Shown here piece after piece: positions 8,535 through 16,985 of a stretch of 35,654 nucleotides of DNA; position 1 is the first letter of the stretch; each line of letters begins with the position of its first letter. The notes under the pieces are model-generated. The model worked only from the letters and a program-made list of their open reading frames with translations. It searched no databases and was not told where the DNA came from. The position numbers were made by a program, and so were the translations under genes. The DNA is taken from contig CAZKEF010000053.1 in the NCBI GenBank assembly GCA_964551735.1, positions 1 to 35,654 on the forward strand, in the 5' to 3' direction. This stretch comes from DAOUAT01 sp964551735 (GTDB lineage: Bacteria > Chloroflexota > Anaerolineae > CG2-30-64-16).

Positions 8535-9473
8535 TCAGATCAGAATGCGCGCCAGGCCGCCATCCAGCAGCCCTATCAGCAAGTGTGCGCCGGTGCCCAG
8601 CCCTTCGGGCGCCGCGACCGCCGTGATCCCCTCAGCGGGCAGCACGCCCCAGAACGCGCCATCATCCTGCGACAGCCACAGCCGGTCTTCGCACAGCACC
8701 AGCACCGCTGGCCGTTCGGGAGTGTCCGGGGCCAGCAGCACAGCGTTGAGCGGACCATCAAACGTCCCGGCGCCCACCTCGGCCCACGTGCGGCCGCGGT
8801 CGCGCGAGCGCAGGAGGACGCCCGCATCCGTGCCGGCAAAGAGGATACCGTCGTGCCGAAAAGCCGGCGACAACGCCAGGCTCAAGGCCGGCGCATCATC
8901 GGCGGGCAGGGCCAGCTCGCGCCAGGCGCGGCCGCCGTTGGTGCTGCGATAGATCGCGGTCTCGGTGGCGACAAACAGCGTCTCGTCAGCCGCGAAGTTC
9001 GGCGACACGGCCAGCGCCAGGCAGCGGAGGTCAAGCAGGCCGAAATTCCACGAATGCCAGCTCCGCCCCCGATCCGGCGAACGGAAAACGCCATCCTCCA
9101 TCGTGCCAACGAACAGGAAGCCATCCTGCTCGAAGTCCGGCGAGATCGCCAGGCACGTCACGGTCGGCGGCGGCGCGGGCAGGGGGATCCCCGCCCACGT
9201 CTCTCCGCCGTCCACAGAGCGCAACATGCCGCCGGCAACCCCGGCGAAAACGGTTCGATCGCGGGCAAACGCCGGTGAGACTGCCACCGCCAACACCGTG
9301 AGCGGCGCGCCTGCCTCACGGTTGCGGCCAAAAACGACGCGTTCCCACGTGACGCCCCCGTCCACGGAATGCGCCAGCCCTGAAGCGCGCGCGGCGAAGC
9401 AGATCCCATCGTGCACAAAGGCCGTCGAGGCGGCCAACCCATAAACGAAATCGGTCTCCGGTTCGGACATCAT
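8535..9473 (-). CDS. Asp-box (BNR-repeat) beta-propeller protein
   Basis: A 312-residue protein made of repeats of about 50 residues. Six Asp-box motifs (S-x-D/N-x-G-x-x-W) are visible: SVDGGVTWE, SVDGGETWA, SPDRGRSWH, STNGGRAWR, SRDRGRTWA and SQDDGAFWG. They alternate with SPxFxxDxxLFxGT units. This gives a predicted six-bladed propeller like sialidase or YCF48-type folds, without sialidase catalytic residues that I can recognise. No signal peptide is visible, so it is probably cytoplasmic. The start codon overlaps the stop of the chaperonin-like gene (ATGA at 9470-9473), so the two are translated together and may interact. Function is unknown. Confidence 0.8.
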   Translation of the reverse strand: MMSEPETDFVYGLAASTAFVHDGICFAARASGLAHSVDGGVTWERVVFGRNREAGAPLTVLAVAVSPAFARDRTVFAGVAGGMLRSVDGGETWAGIPLPAPPPTVTCLAISPDFEQDGFLFVGTMEDGVFRSPDRGRSWHSWNFGLLDLRCLALAVSPNFAADETLFVATETAIYRSTNGGRAWRELALPADDAPALSLALSPAFRHDGILFAGTDAGVLLRSRDRGRTWAEVGAGTFDGPLNAVLLAPDTPERPAVLVLCEDRLWLSQDDGAFWGVLPAEGITAVAAPEGLGTGAHLLIGLLDGGLARILI

Positions 9474-11161
9474 GGCTCGAATACCTTTTGGGGATGCTTA
9501 TGCTGCACCAAGGCGTCGGTAGTGAGGGCCAGGGCCGCGCCCGTAACCGCCCGCCAGGCCGCGCCCTTCTGCACGGACGCCGGATCAAGCAGGCCAGCAG
9601 CCGCCATTTCCACCACCTGGCCCGCCGCCACGTCGAAGCCGAACCCTGGCCCCGCGTCGTCCAGCGCAGCCATGAGCGCGGCCGGCTCGTACCCGGCGTT
9701 GCGCGCCAGCGTGCGGAACGGCCGCTCGACCGCAGTGAGCAGGATGCGCAGCGCGGCCCGCTCGTCATGATCGGTAGCCACCGCTAACCGGTCGGCCAAC
9801 GGCCCCCGGCAAGCCAACAGCGCGACCCCGCCGCCCGGCAGCGCGCCCTCGATCAGCGCGCCGCGCACCGCCTCGGCCGTGCGCTCGGCGACATCGGCCC
9901 GGAACTTCACCTCGGAGTCAGTCGCGCCAGCCAGCCACAAGGTCGCTGAGCCGCCCATCAGTTTGCCGATGCGGGCGCGGATCCGCTTGCGCTCGGCGGG
10001 GTCAACAATCCGGGCGTGGGCCTGGCGCAACACCATAATGTGGCCGCGCAAGCCGCGCGGATCCCCGCGGCCGCCGATGATACCAAAGTAATCTTTGGTC
10101 GCCCAGGCGATGCGCGCCCGGCCCAAGTCCGCCGCGGTAAGGCCATTTAGATCGGCACGCGCCTGTCCAGCAAATGGCTGGCCGCCGGTCAAATACGCCA
10201 GGTCCTCTAGTGCGGCGGCCCAGTCGGCAGTCACGGCGCCGGGGCATTTGACCGCCAGAATAGCCATACGCTCACCAGAACTTCGACGCCACTCCGTTTC
10301 GCTCAGGATGCTTGCAGAGTCGCTTTCAGGGTCGCCCGCGGGCCGGCGGTTGGCCAGCAGGAAGTTCATGGCGCGATCCGCGATCTTGCGGGCGACGATC
10401 ACCACCGCCTGGTGGCCCGCCTGCATCGCAGCGCGCAACACCGGCACAAGCTGTTCCGGCGTCTCGAACTCGATGTCACTGATGAAGATCGCGGGCGCGG
10501 CCAGCTCGGCGCGCGCCTTGGGCTGGTCGGCTACCATCTGCCAGGAGAGGGCGCCGCCTTCCCAGTAGACCCCCTCCACGTACTCCCGCTCCAGATCCCG
10601 GCCGCGGCCGGTGCGCACCTCAAACCAGCCGTACTCGCCGATGATGTCGAAGATCTCGCCCAGCCGATCCGCCAGCCCCGGATCGCCGCAAACCGCCAGC
10701 GCGACCCGTTCGATGACTTCCTGGCCCTCCACAGGGACCGTCTGCCGGCCCAGCGCGTCGAGCAGCAGCTGGCCGCCCTCCTCCAGCCGCCGGCGGAGTT
10801 GCATCGCGTTGCCCCCTGCGGCCACGTAAGCCAGCCCGCCGTCGTAGATCGCCTGGAAAAGGACAGCCGCCGTCGCCGTGCCATCCCCCTCTCGCTCGTG
10901 CTGCTGCCACAGCAGATGGCGAAGGAACATCGCGCCGGCGTCGGCGTCCCGATCGGGCAGCTCGAAGAGGCGCCGCGCGATCACACCGCCGTTGTCTAGG
11001 ATCTCCGGGGATCCGATGGTGGGGCGCGGCAGCATCACGGTACGCGGCAGCGGCCCCAGGGTCGGGCGGATGGCGTCCACCAGAAGGTCAATTCCCCGCT
11101 TGAATCCGTATCCGACGGCGGGTTGGAAGAGAACGCGCGGCGAAGACTTTGTTTCCGGCAA
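9470..11161 (-). CDS. Divergent GroEL-like (Cpn60) protein
   Basis: A 563-residue group I chaperonin homologue with strong drift. Recognisable GroEL blocks are TLGPLPRTVM (residues 34-43), GDGTATA (92-98, with the ATPase aspartate D93), KLMGGSATLWLAGATDSEVK, GALPGGGVALL and GLLDPASVQKGA. The aspartate matching GroEL Asp398 seems to be Arg427, and the Asp52 region reads LDNGGV instead of KDGV, so ATP hydrolysis may be lost or changed. The GGM-rich tail is absent. I place the start at TTG 11161 because AGGAG (11168-11172) lies six bases upstream and homology begins soon after; GTG at 11230 is the alternative. No groES gene is adjacent. Confidence 0.85.
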   Translation of the reverse strand: MPETKSSPRVLFQPAVGYGFKRGIDLLVDAIRPTLGPLPRTVMLPRPTIGSPEILDNGGVIARRLFELPDRDADAGAMFLRHLLWQQHEREGDGTATAAVLFQAIYDGGLAYVAAGGNAMQLRRRLEEGGQLLLDALGRQTVPVEGQEVIERVALAVCGDPGLADRLGEIFDIIGEYGWFEVRTGRGRDLEREYVEGVYWEGGALSWQMVADQPKARAELAAPAIFISDIEFETPEQLVPVLRAAMQAGHQAVVIVARKIADRAMNFLLANRRPAGDPESDSASILSETEWRRSSGERMAILAVKCPGAVTADWAAALEDLAYLTGGQPFAGQARADLNGLTAADLGRARIAWATKDYFGIIGGRGDPRGLRGHIMVLRQAHARIVDPAERKRIRARIGKLMGGSATLWLAGATDSEVKFRADVAERTAEAVRGALIEGALPGGGVALLACRGPLADRLAVATDHDERAALRILLTAVERPFRTLARNAGYEPAALMAALDDAGPGFGFDVAAGQVVEMAAAGLLDPASVQKGAAWRAVTGAALALTTDALVQHKHPQKVFEP

Positions 11162-11221
11162 GATGAGCTCCTGTTCAGTGATTCCCGAAAGTATACGGTA
11201 AAGCACGCCATGCTGCAAGAG

Positions 11222-11251
11222 TTGACGCACCGTCCCAAACGGGTATATAGT
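11222..11251 (+). promoter_or_regulatory. Promoter for the M24-family gene
   Basis: TTGACG (11222-11227), an 18-base spacer and TATAGT (11246-11251), with an overlapping TATATA at 11244-11249, point rightward towards the gene at 11389. The same AT-rich core could also serve the divergent chaperonin-like gene. Confidence 0.5.
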
Positions 11252-11285
11252 GAAATAGCTCTAGATCACGATTTCGCTGCTCCAA

Positions 11286-11323
11286 GCCGGTCTATGACCG
11301 GCGGTCGGGGGTCACAGACCCCC
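11286..11323. repeat. Two tandem perfect hairpins in the leader of the M24-family gene
   Basis: GCCGGTC (11286-11292) pairs with GACCGGC (11296-11302) around a TAT loop. GGGGGTC (11307-11313) pairs with GACCCCC (11317-11323) around an ACA loop. Both stems are perfect 7-mers with 3-base loops, separated by 4 bases. They lie between the promoter and the start codon. They look like a REP-type element or a structured 5' leader. Confidence 0.6.
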
Positions 11324-11388
11324 TCCGAGCTGGAATCTGTGATCTACTGAGATTATCTAGCCATCTACAGATCGAAGGAGATCGCCGG

Positions 11389-12483
11389 ATGAACGAACTC
11401 GAAACCAAACTGGCCCAGGTGCGCCAACTCCTAACCGCCCGCGACCTGGACGGCATCCTGGTGAAGCGCACCCCGAACTTCGCCTGGCTGAGCGGCGGCG
11501 CGTCAGCTTATATCAACGTCGCGGCCGATACCGGCGCAGCCAGCCTGCTGATCACCCATGACGCCGCGTATTTCCTCACCAACAACATCGAAGCCCCGAG
11601 GCTGGAGGCGGAAGAGCGCCTGCTAGACCTGGGCTTCCGGCCCCTGGCGGCCCCCTGGCATCAGCCCAACACCGTGGCGGACACGCTGTTGGCGAAGTTG
11701 CGCCTGGGCGTTGACGTGGCGCAAGGGGGCGCGGCCGATGTCTCGGCCGACCTGGCCCGCCTGCGCCTCACCCTGCTCCCCGCCGAAGTGGCGCGCGTCC
11801 GCGAGCTCGGCCAACTGTGCGCGGCGGCGCTGGACGAAGCGATCCGAGCGGTCCGCCCCGGCATGAGCGAGCTCGCCATCGCCGGCCTGCTGAGCCAGGC
11901 CACCCTGAGCCGCGGCGTACTGCCCATCGTCAACCTGGTCGCCACCGATGAACGCATCTACCGCTTCCGCCACCCCCTGCCCACGGCTAAAACGCTCGAC
12001 CGCTATGCCATGCTGGTGCTCTGCGGCCGGCGCTACGGCCTGGTGGCCTCCATCACGCGGCTGGTCCACTTCGGGCCGCTGCCGGCCGACGTGCGCCGCA
12101 AGGCCGAGGCGTGCGCGCAGGTGGATGCGACTTTCATTGCCCACACCCGGCCCGGCGCGCGGCTGGGCGACGTGTTCCGGGCCGGGGTTGCTGCCTACGC
12201 CGCCACAGGCTTCCCCGACGAATGGGGGCTGCACCACCAGGGCGGCCCAACTGCCTACGCGCCGCGCGAGTTCCTCGCCACGCCGGACTCACCTCATATC
12301 GTCGCCGAAAACCAGGTCTATGCCTGGAACCCCTCGATCACTGGGGTCAAATCGGAGGACACCATCCTGGTCGGCGCGGCCGGGAATGAGATCCTCACCG
12401 CCAGCGCGGGCTGGCCGCTGCTCGAAATACACGTGGCCAGCGCGACCATCCTCCGCCCGGCGATCTTGGAAATCAACGCGTAA
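11389..12483 (+). CDS. M24-fold (creatinase/Xaa-Pro aminopeptidase-like) protein lacking metal ligands
   Basis: A 364-residue protein with an N-terminal creatinase-type domain (about 1-135) and a C-terminal pita-bread domain (about 136-350). In active M24 metallopeptidases five residues bind two metals. Here the two aspartate positions appear to be Cys212 and Ser221 (LVLCGRRYGLVASITR) and the EP glutamate is Asn314 (YAWNPS). Only His283 (HHQGG) and Glu323 (KSEDTILV) remain. It is therefore unlikely to be a standard metallopeptidase and may act without metals, as creatinase does, or on another substrate. An AGGAG site precedes the ATG. Its promoter is at 11222-11251 and a terminator-like hairpin follows, so it looks like a single-gene unit. 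Confidence 0.82.
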   Translation: MNELETKLAQVRQLLTARDLDGILVKRTPNFAWLSGGASAYINVAADTGAASLLITHDAAYFLTNNIEAPRLEAEERLLDLGFRPLAAPWHQPNTVADTLLAKLRLGVDVAQGGAADVSADLARLRLTLLPAEVARVRELGQLCAAALDEAIRAVRPGMSELAIAGLLSQATLSRGVLPIVNLVATDERIYRFRHPLPTAKTLDRYAMLVLCGRRYGLVASITRLVHFGPLPADVRRKAEACAQVDATFIAHTRPGARLGDVFRAGVAAYAATGFPDEWGLHHQGGPTAYAPREFLATPDSPHIVAENQVYAWNPSITGVKSEDTILVGAAGNEILTASAGWPLLEIHVASATILRPAILEINA

Positions 12484-12484
12484 A

Positions 12485-12514
12485 GCGGGGGCGTACCCTT
12501 GCGGTCGCCCCCGC
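12485..12514. terminator. Strong GC hairpin after the M24-family gene
   Basis: GCGGGGGCG (12485-12493) pairs perfectly with CGCCCCCGC (12506-12514) around a 12-base loop, immediately after the stop codon. It lacks a T-run, so intrinsic termination would be weak. Confidence 0.45.
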
Positions 12515-12584
12515 GGGCAGGCGCAAGGCCATGCCCCTACCCCAGATTATTGAAAGGATACCGCAAAGAAGTGCCGCGCCGGGG

Positions 12585-12646
12585 TTGACAAACCGCCGCA
12601 TCTGCGCGATACTGGCGCCATATTATTTCTTCCTCTTGATTAATAA
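12585..12646 (+). promoter_or_regulatory. Promoter and possible ROK operator before the catabolic locus
   Basis: A perfect TTGACA (12585-12590), a 17-base spacer and GATACT (12608-12613) form a strong sigma-70-type promoter ending 48 bases before the ROK gene start. Just downstream is an AT-rich inverted repeat, TTATT (12623-12627) and AATAA (12642-12646), 14 bases apart. ROK regulators such as NagC and XylR bind AT-rich inverted repeats of this kind, so it is a candidate autoregulatory operator. The promoter is better supported than the operator. Confidence 0.55.
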
Positions 12647-12661
12647 AATCGGCGGCCGACG

Positions 12662-13975
12662 GTGGTACGAAACCCGATTCCTCCACCTGCCCTGACGGGC
12701 AGGCGCATTGTCAACATCAAGGCGCACAACCTGCGCGCGGTGCTGCTGACGCTGCTGCAAAACGGGCCGACGTCCCGCGTCCGCCTGGCGCAAGTTACAG
12801 GCTTATCAACGACTACCATCACCAACCTGGTTGGGGAGCTGGTGGTCGAGGGCATCCTTTCAGAAACGAACCATGAGACAGGGGCCGAGCCGCGCGAAGC
12901 GGGCGGTCGTTCCAGCGGCCGGCCGGCCACGCCGGTGCAGATCGTGCCGTCCGCCCGGTACGCAGTCGGCATCCATTTCGGGGTGGACACGGTGCGCGCA
13001 GGCATCGTGGATCTGTCGGGGGATCTCCGCTGTAGCCAGGTGATCAGGCATCCCGCGAATGTCTCGGCGGCCGCGCTGCTGGGCCAGGCGACGACTCTGG
13101 CCGAACAGGTGATCGACTGCGCCGCGGTCCCGCGGGAGGCCCTGGTCGGCGTCGGTGTCGGCGCGTCGGGCCTGGTGGACCCGCAGACCGGGGTCAACGT
13201 GCTGGCGCCCAATCTGGGCTGGCGGGACGTGCCGATGCGCGACAGCTTCAGCCAGCGGCTAGACCTGCCGGTGTTCGTTGACAACAACGTGCGCGCAATG
13301 GCGTTGGCTGAGTCGTTGTTCGGGGTTGGCCGCGGGGTGAATACGCTGGCGTTCGTCTACGGCCGCGTCGGCGTGGGCGCGGGCTTCGTGGTAGGCGGTC
13401 AGGTCTATCGCGGCCGCAGGGCCGGCGCCGGCGAGATCGGCCACACCACCATGATCCCGGTGGGCGGCGCGGCGTGCCGCTGCGGCAACACCGGCTGCCT
13501 GGAGACGCTGGTGGCGGAGCCCGAGATCGTGCGCCAGGCACATGCGCTGGCCGCGGCCGCGCCCGGCTCGCTCCTGGCGGACCGGTTGAACGCGCCGCCA
13601 TCGGCCGAGCCGGGCGGGGACATCGTTGATGTCCGGCGCGACTCGCCCATCGAGCGCGTGTTCGCAGCCGCGCGCGCGGGGGATGCACAGGCGTTGGCTC
13701 TGTTGCACGAGCGGGCTCACTACATGGGCACCGCCCTGGCCAACCTGATCAACCTGGTGAACCCGGACATGATCATCCTGGGCGGGCTGTTCGCTTCCGG
13801 CCACGACCTGCTGTTGCCGACCATCGAGGAGACCATGCGCCGCCGCTCATTCGCGGGCCAGGGCGCGTCGGTGGCGTTGCGGGTCACGACGTTCGGTTCC
13901 AATGTAGGCGTGGTGGGCGCCGCGGCCCTGGCGTTGGATACGTTCTTCTATCAGCGCGACGCGCTGCCGGCGTGA
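12662..13975 (+). CDS. ROK-family sugar-responsive transcriptional regulator
   Basis: A 437-residue protein. A winged helix-turn-helix (residues about 23-66, SRVRLAQVTGLSTTTITNLV) is joined to a ROK sugar-kinase-like domain (from about residue 100). ROK signatures include VGVGVGASGLVDPQTG, VFVDNN with Asp208, EIGH with His261, and the zinc motif CRCGNTGC (Cys272, 274, 279). A short Ala/Pro-rich insert lies after the zinc region. As the first gene of the locus it probably represses it until a sugar binds. The start is a GTG at 12662 with a poor ribosome site, so the exact N-terminus is uncertain. Its stop lies 17 bases before the chosen start of the next gene. Confidence 0.92.
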   Translation: MVRNPIPPPALTGRRIVNIKAHNLRAVLLTLLQNGPTSRVRLAQVTGLSTTTITNLVGELVVEGILSETNHETGAEPREAGGRSSGRPATPVQIVPSARYAVGIHFGVDTVRAGIVDLSGDLRCSQVIRHPANVSAAALLGQATTLAEQVIDCAAVPREALVGVGVGASGLVDPQTGVNVLAPNLGWRDVPMRDSFSQRLDLPVFVDNNVRAMALAESLFGVGRGVNTLAFVYGRVGVGAGFVVGGQVYRGRRAGAGEIGHTTMIPVGGAACRCGNTGCLETLVAEPEIVRQAHALAAAAPGSLLADRLNAPPSAEPGGDIVDVRRDSPIERVFAAARAGDAQALALLHERAHYMGTALANLINLVNPDMIILGGLFASGHDLLLPTIEETMRRRSFAGQGASVALRVTTFGSNVGVVGAAALALDTFFYQRDALPA

Positions 13976-13992
13976 GGAAACAAGGAGATCCT

Positions 13993-15339
13993 TTGGATTC
14001 ACTGCTTCGCATCGGTTTCATCCCGTTGGCCCGGCCGACCTTCGACACCGCCCTGGCCGCAGAAGTCACTGCGCAGGCCCGCGCGGCCTTGCTGGACACG
14101 GGCGCGGTTTCGCTGCTGGGGCCCGAGGCCCTGGTGATGGACCTGCCGGCCGCGGCGGCCGCGGCGCAGATGCTGGCCGGCGACCCGCCCGATCTGCTGC
14201 TGGTCTTCCAGGCCAGCTTCGCCGACAGCACCATGGTGGTGCAGTTGGCGCGTTCAGTGCAAGCGCCGGTGCTGCTGTGGGCCGTGCCGGAGGAACGCAC
14301 CGGCGGCCGGCTGCGGCTCAACTCCTTCTGCGGCATTAACCTGGGCGGACACGGTCTGCGGCGGGCCGGCTTCCACTATGATTACGTCTACGCGGCGCCG
14401 GGCGATCCAGCGGCGACGGAGAAGGCCCTGACCCTGGCGCGCGCGGGCCGGGCAGCCCGGCTCCTGCGCGGGGCGCGCATCGGCCGGTTCGGCCGCAACC
14501 CCGATGGCTTCGAGCCCTGCACCTTCGACGACGAAGCCCTGACCGGCCTTACCGGCGCGCGCATCGTGCAGCGCGAGCTGGGGGAGGTTTTCGACGGCGC
14601 GCGCGCGGCAGCGGAAAGTGCGACAGAACCGATCCTGGCAGATTTGGCGCAACGGGTGGCCGGCTTGCCGGCCTTAGATCAAACCGCGCTGCATAAATCG
14701 CTGGGCGCCTACCTGACGCTGCGCGGCCTTGCCGCGAAGCACGAATTCGCCGGGCTGGCCGTGCGCTGTTGGCCCGAGTTCTTCACCGAGCTGGGCTGCG
14801 CGGCATGCGGGGCCATGTCCCTGCTCAGCGACCAGATGATCCCGTGCAGTTGCGAGGCCGACGTCAACGGCACGGTGACCCAGCTTATGCTGCAATGGCT
14901 CAGCGGCGGGCAAGCGTTCGGCACCGACATGGTGGGCTTCGACGTGGCGCGCGACGAAGCGGTGCTGTGGCACTGCGGCCTGGCCCCGCTCTCGATGGCC
15001 GACCCCGAGTTCCAGCCGCGCGGGGCCATCCATTCCAACCGCAAACTGCCGCTGCTGATGGAGTTCCCACTGAAGCCTGGCCGCGTCACCATCGCGCGGC
15101 TGAGCGAGGCGACCGGCGCGTATCGCCTGGTGGTGGGTCGTGGGGAGATGCTGCGCGCGCCCATGAGCTTCTCCGGCACATCGGGCGTGCTGCGTTTCGA
15201 CCGGCCGGCCGGCGAAGTGCTGGACACCATCATGGCGGAAGGGCTGGATCACCACATCTCGTTGACCTACGGTGACCACCTGGACGCCCTACTTGCCCTG
15301 GCGCGCATGCTCGACCTGCCGGTGCTGCGCCTGGCGTAG
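13993..15339 (+). CDS. L-fucose/L-arabinose isomerase-family protein
   Basis: A 448-residue aldose-ketose isomerase homologue. The N-terminal domain has LRIGFIPLARPTFD and VPVLLWAVPE-like core patterns; the catalytic half has RCWPEFF (Glu262), SCEADVNG (Glu288, Asp290) and LWHCGLAP, and ends with GLDHHISLTYGDH. These match the manganese-binding residues expected in this fold, but which C-terminal histidine is the ligand I cannot say. It would interconvert an aldose and a ketose. TTG at 13993, five bases after AAGGAG (13982-13987), is preferred over the GTG at 13972 that overlaps the ROK stop. The real substrate is unknown; see the sulfosugar finding. Confidence 0.85.
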   Translation: MDSLLRIGFIPLARPTFDTALAAEVTAQARAALLDTGAVSLLGPEALVMDLPAAAAAAQMLAGDPPDLLLVFQASFADSTMVVQLARSVQAPVLLWAVPEERTGGRLRLNSFCGINLGGHGLRRAGFHYDYVYAAPGDPAATEKALTLARAGRAARLLRGARIGRFGRNPDGFEPCTFDDEALTGLTGARIVQRELGEVFDGARAAAESATEPILADLAQRVAGLPALDQTALHKSLGAYLTLRGLAAKHEFAGLAVRCWPEFFTELGCAACGAMSLLSDQMIPCSCEADVNGTVTQLMLQWLSGGQAFGTDMVGFDVARDEAVLWHCGLAPLSMADPEFQPRGAIHSNRKLPLLMEFPLKPGRVTIARLSEATGAYRLVVGRGEMLRAPMSFSGTSGVLRFDRPAGEVLDTIMAEGLDHHISLTYGDHLDALLALARMLDLPVLRLA

Positions 15340-15454
15340 GAATGACATCCTGCGTTACTGCGAAAGGAGGGAACCTGCGCACACACAAGCTTGATCAGCT
15401 GAATCCAGATTTCCAGGTTTCAACGTTGAACACTCATTTCAGGAGGGAGAGACC

Positions 15455-16858
15455 ATGAGCGATCAGAAGAAGAACCGCAAGCTGTCGCGCCGGGAGTTCC
15501 TGCTGCTGGGCGGCCAGGGCATGGCCGCGGCAGCGTTCCTGGCGAGCTGCGGGCAGCAAGCCACACCGGCCCCTGCTGCGCCGACCCAACCGGCAGCAGC
15601 CCAACCGACTGCGGCACCCCCGGCGCCGAAACCGATTGACATCGAGTTCCTGGCCTGGGGCGACACCACTGACGGCCCGGCCTGGGAGAAACTCGGCCCG
15701 GCCTACATGGAAAAGAACCCCGGCTGGACCGTCAACATCACCCCGGTGGCGGACCCCAACGCCAACTTCTACACCAAGCTCCAGACCATGTTCGCGGGCG
15801 GCACCCCGCCCCATCTGGCTTCCTTCCAGGGCTGGGAGTGGCAGGTCTATGCCGACAAGGACCTGCTGGCCCCGGTGGACGAGTACATCGCGCGCGACAA
15901 GGTGACCGGGCCGTATCCCCAGGGCTTCACCAGCGTCGAGCAGAGCACCAAGCGCAAGGACAAGACCTATCTCATCCCGCTGCAAATGGGCGTGATGGTG
16001 ATGTTCTACGCCAAGAAGCTGTTCGATGAGGCCGGTGTGGCCTACCCCAAGGACGACTGGACCTTCGATGAGTTCGTTGAGACCGCCCAGAAACTGACGG
16101 ACGCGGGCAAGGGCACCTTCGGCTACCAGGTGAACGGCAGCTGGTTCCGCGACATCGGCTGGATCGTCGGCACCGGCAAGCGCGAGTTCGACAACATCAT
16201 TGACCCCAAGAAGGCGCAGTTCAGCACGCCTGAGATCGTGGACGTGATGACCAAAGTTGCCTACGACATGCCGCACACCATGAAGGTCGCGCCCAGCCCG
16301 GCCGACACCTCCGGCGCCAACACCATCAACACCGGCAAGGTGGCCATGAAGTACGAGGGGCCGTGGTTCCTGCCCCAGCTCAACAGCCCTAAGCTGCGCG
16401 ATGATAAGAAGGAAGTGCCATTCGACGTCGTGCGCATGCCCAAGGGCGCAGCCGCCGGCCGGCCGCATCGCGGCTGGGGTGAAGGCGTCATCTGCACCAA
16501 GAGCGACCGGGTTGAGGCCGCCTTCAGGTTCGCTGCGTTCCTGGTGAGCGAAGAGGGCAACAAGATGTACTCCGAGGTCACCGGCCGCATCCCCAGCAAC
16601 CTGGCGCTGGCCGAGTCGTGGTGGGTGCCGCGCGCCAAAGAGCTTTACGGCATCGAGAACGGCAAGGCGTTCCTGGACGCGTTCAAGGAAGGCCAGATTG
16701 ACGTGGTCAGCGGCGTGCCGCGCTCCAAGATGTGGGCGGAGTTCGTCAAGCCGACAGCCTGGGACCTGATCAACAACGCCACCGCCAAGCCGGCCGAGGT
16801 CTTCCCGCAGGTGGACCAGAAGCTGCAAGCGGCGTTGGACGAGTACTGGAAGGGTTAG
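15455..16858 (+). CDS. ABC sugar transporter, substrate-binding lipoprotein
   Basis: A 467-residue extracellular solute-binding protein of the family 1 (MalE-like) type. The N-terminus has a twin-arginine motif (SRREF, Arg12-Arg13), a hydrophobic stretch and the lipobox LASC with Cys32, so it is a Tat-exported lipoprotein. A Pro/Ala/Thr linker (about 36-60) leads to the binding domain, with the typical N-terminal strand IDIEFLAWGD and AAFRFAAFLVSEEGNKMYSE near the end. AGGAGG lies at 15441-15446 before the ATG. It binds the sugar for the two permeases that follow. Confidence 0.93.
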   Translation: MSDQKKNRKLSRREFLLLGGQGMAAAAFLASCGQQATPAPAAPTQPAAAQPTAAPPAPKPIDIEFLAWGDTTDGPAWEKLGPAYMEKNPGWTVNITPVADPNANFYTKLQTMFAGGTPPHLASFQGWEWQVYADKDLLAPVDEYIARDKVTGPYPQGFTSVEQSTKRKDKTYLIPLQMGVMVMFYAKKLFDEAGVAYPKDDWTFDEFVETAQKLTDAGKGTFGYQVNGSWFRDIGWIVGTGKREFDNIIDPKKAQFSTPEIVDVMTKVAYDMPHTMKVAPSPADTSGANTINTGKVAMKYEGPWFLPQLNSPKLRDDKKEVPFDVVRMPKGAAAGRPHRGWGEGVICTKSDRVEAAFRFAAFLVSEEGNKMYSEVTGRIPSNLALAESWWVPRAKELYGIENGKAFLDAFKEGQIDVVSGVPRSKMWAEFVKPTAWDLINNATAKPAEVFPQVDQKLQAALDEYWKG

Positions 16859-16875
16859 TCAGTGCATTAGTGCGG

Positions 16876-16963
16876 TAGTGCGTTAGTCAGTTAGAGCGTT
16901 AGCTTAGTAATGTTAGCAAGTGAACTTGCTGGTCTGCTATGGCACTAACATACTAACGCACTA
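16876..16963. repeat. Nested inverted repeat between binding protein and permease genes
   Basis: TAGTGCGTTAGT (16876-16887) is the perfect complement of ACTAACGCACTA (16952-16963). Inside lies a second hairpin, AGCAAGT (16915-16921) and ACTTGCT (16924-16930). The stretch is built from short 'gcgttag' words. Such a structure between a binding-protein gene and its permease genes often reduces expression of the downstream genes; it could also be a dispersed repeat. Confidence 0.6.
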
Positions 16964-16985
16964 TCGTACTCTAGAGGAGGCAACC

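Noticed and set aside
15434..16828. Minus-strand open frame of 464 codons opposite the binding-protein gene
   Set aside because: The plus strand encodes a clear lipoprotein with lipobox and family pattern; the minus frame shows only compositional sequence.
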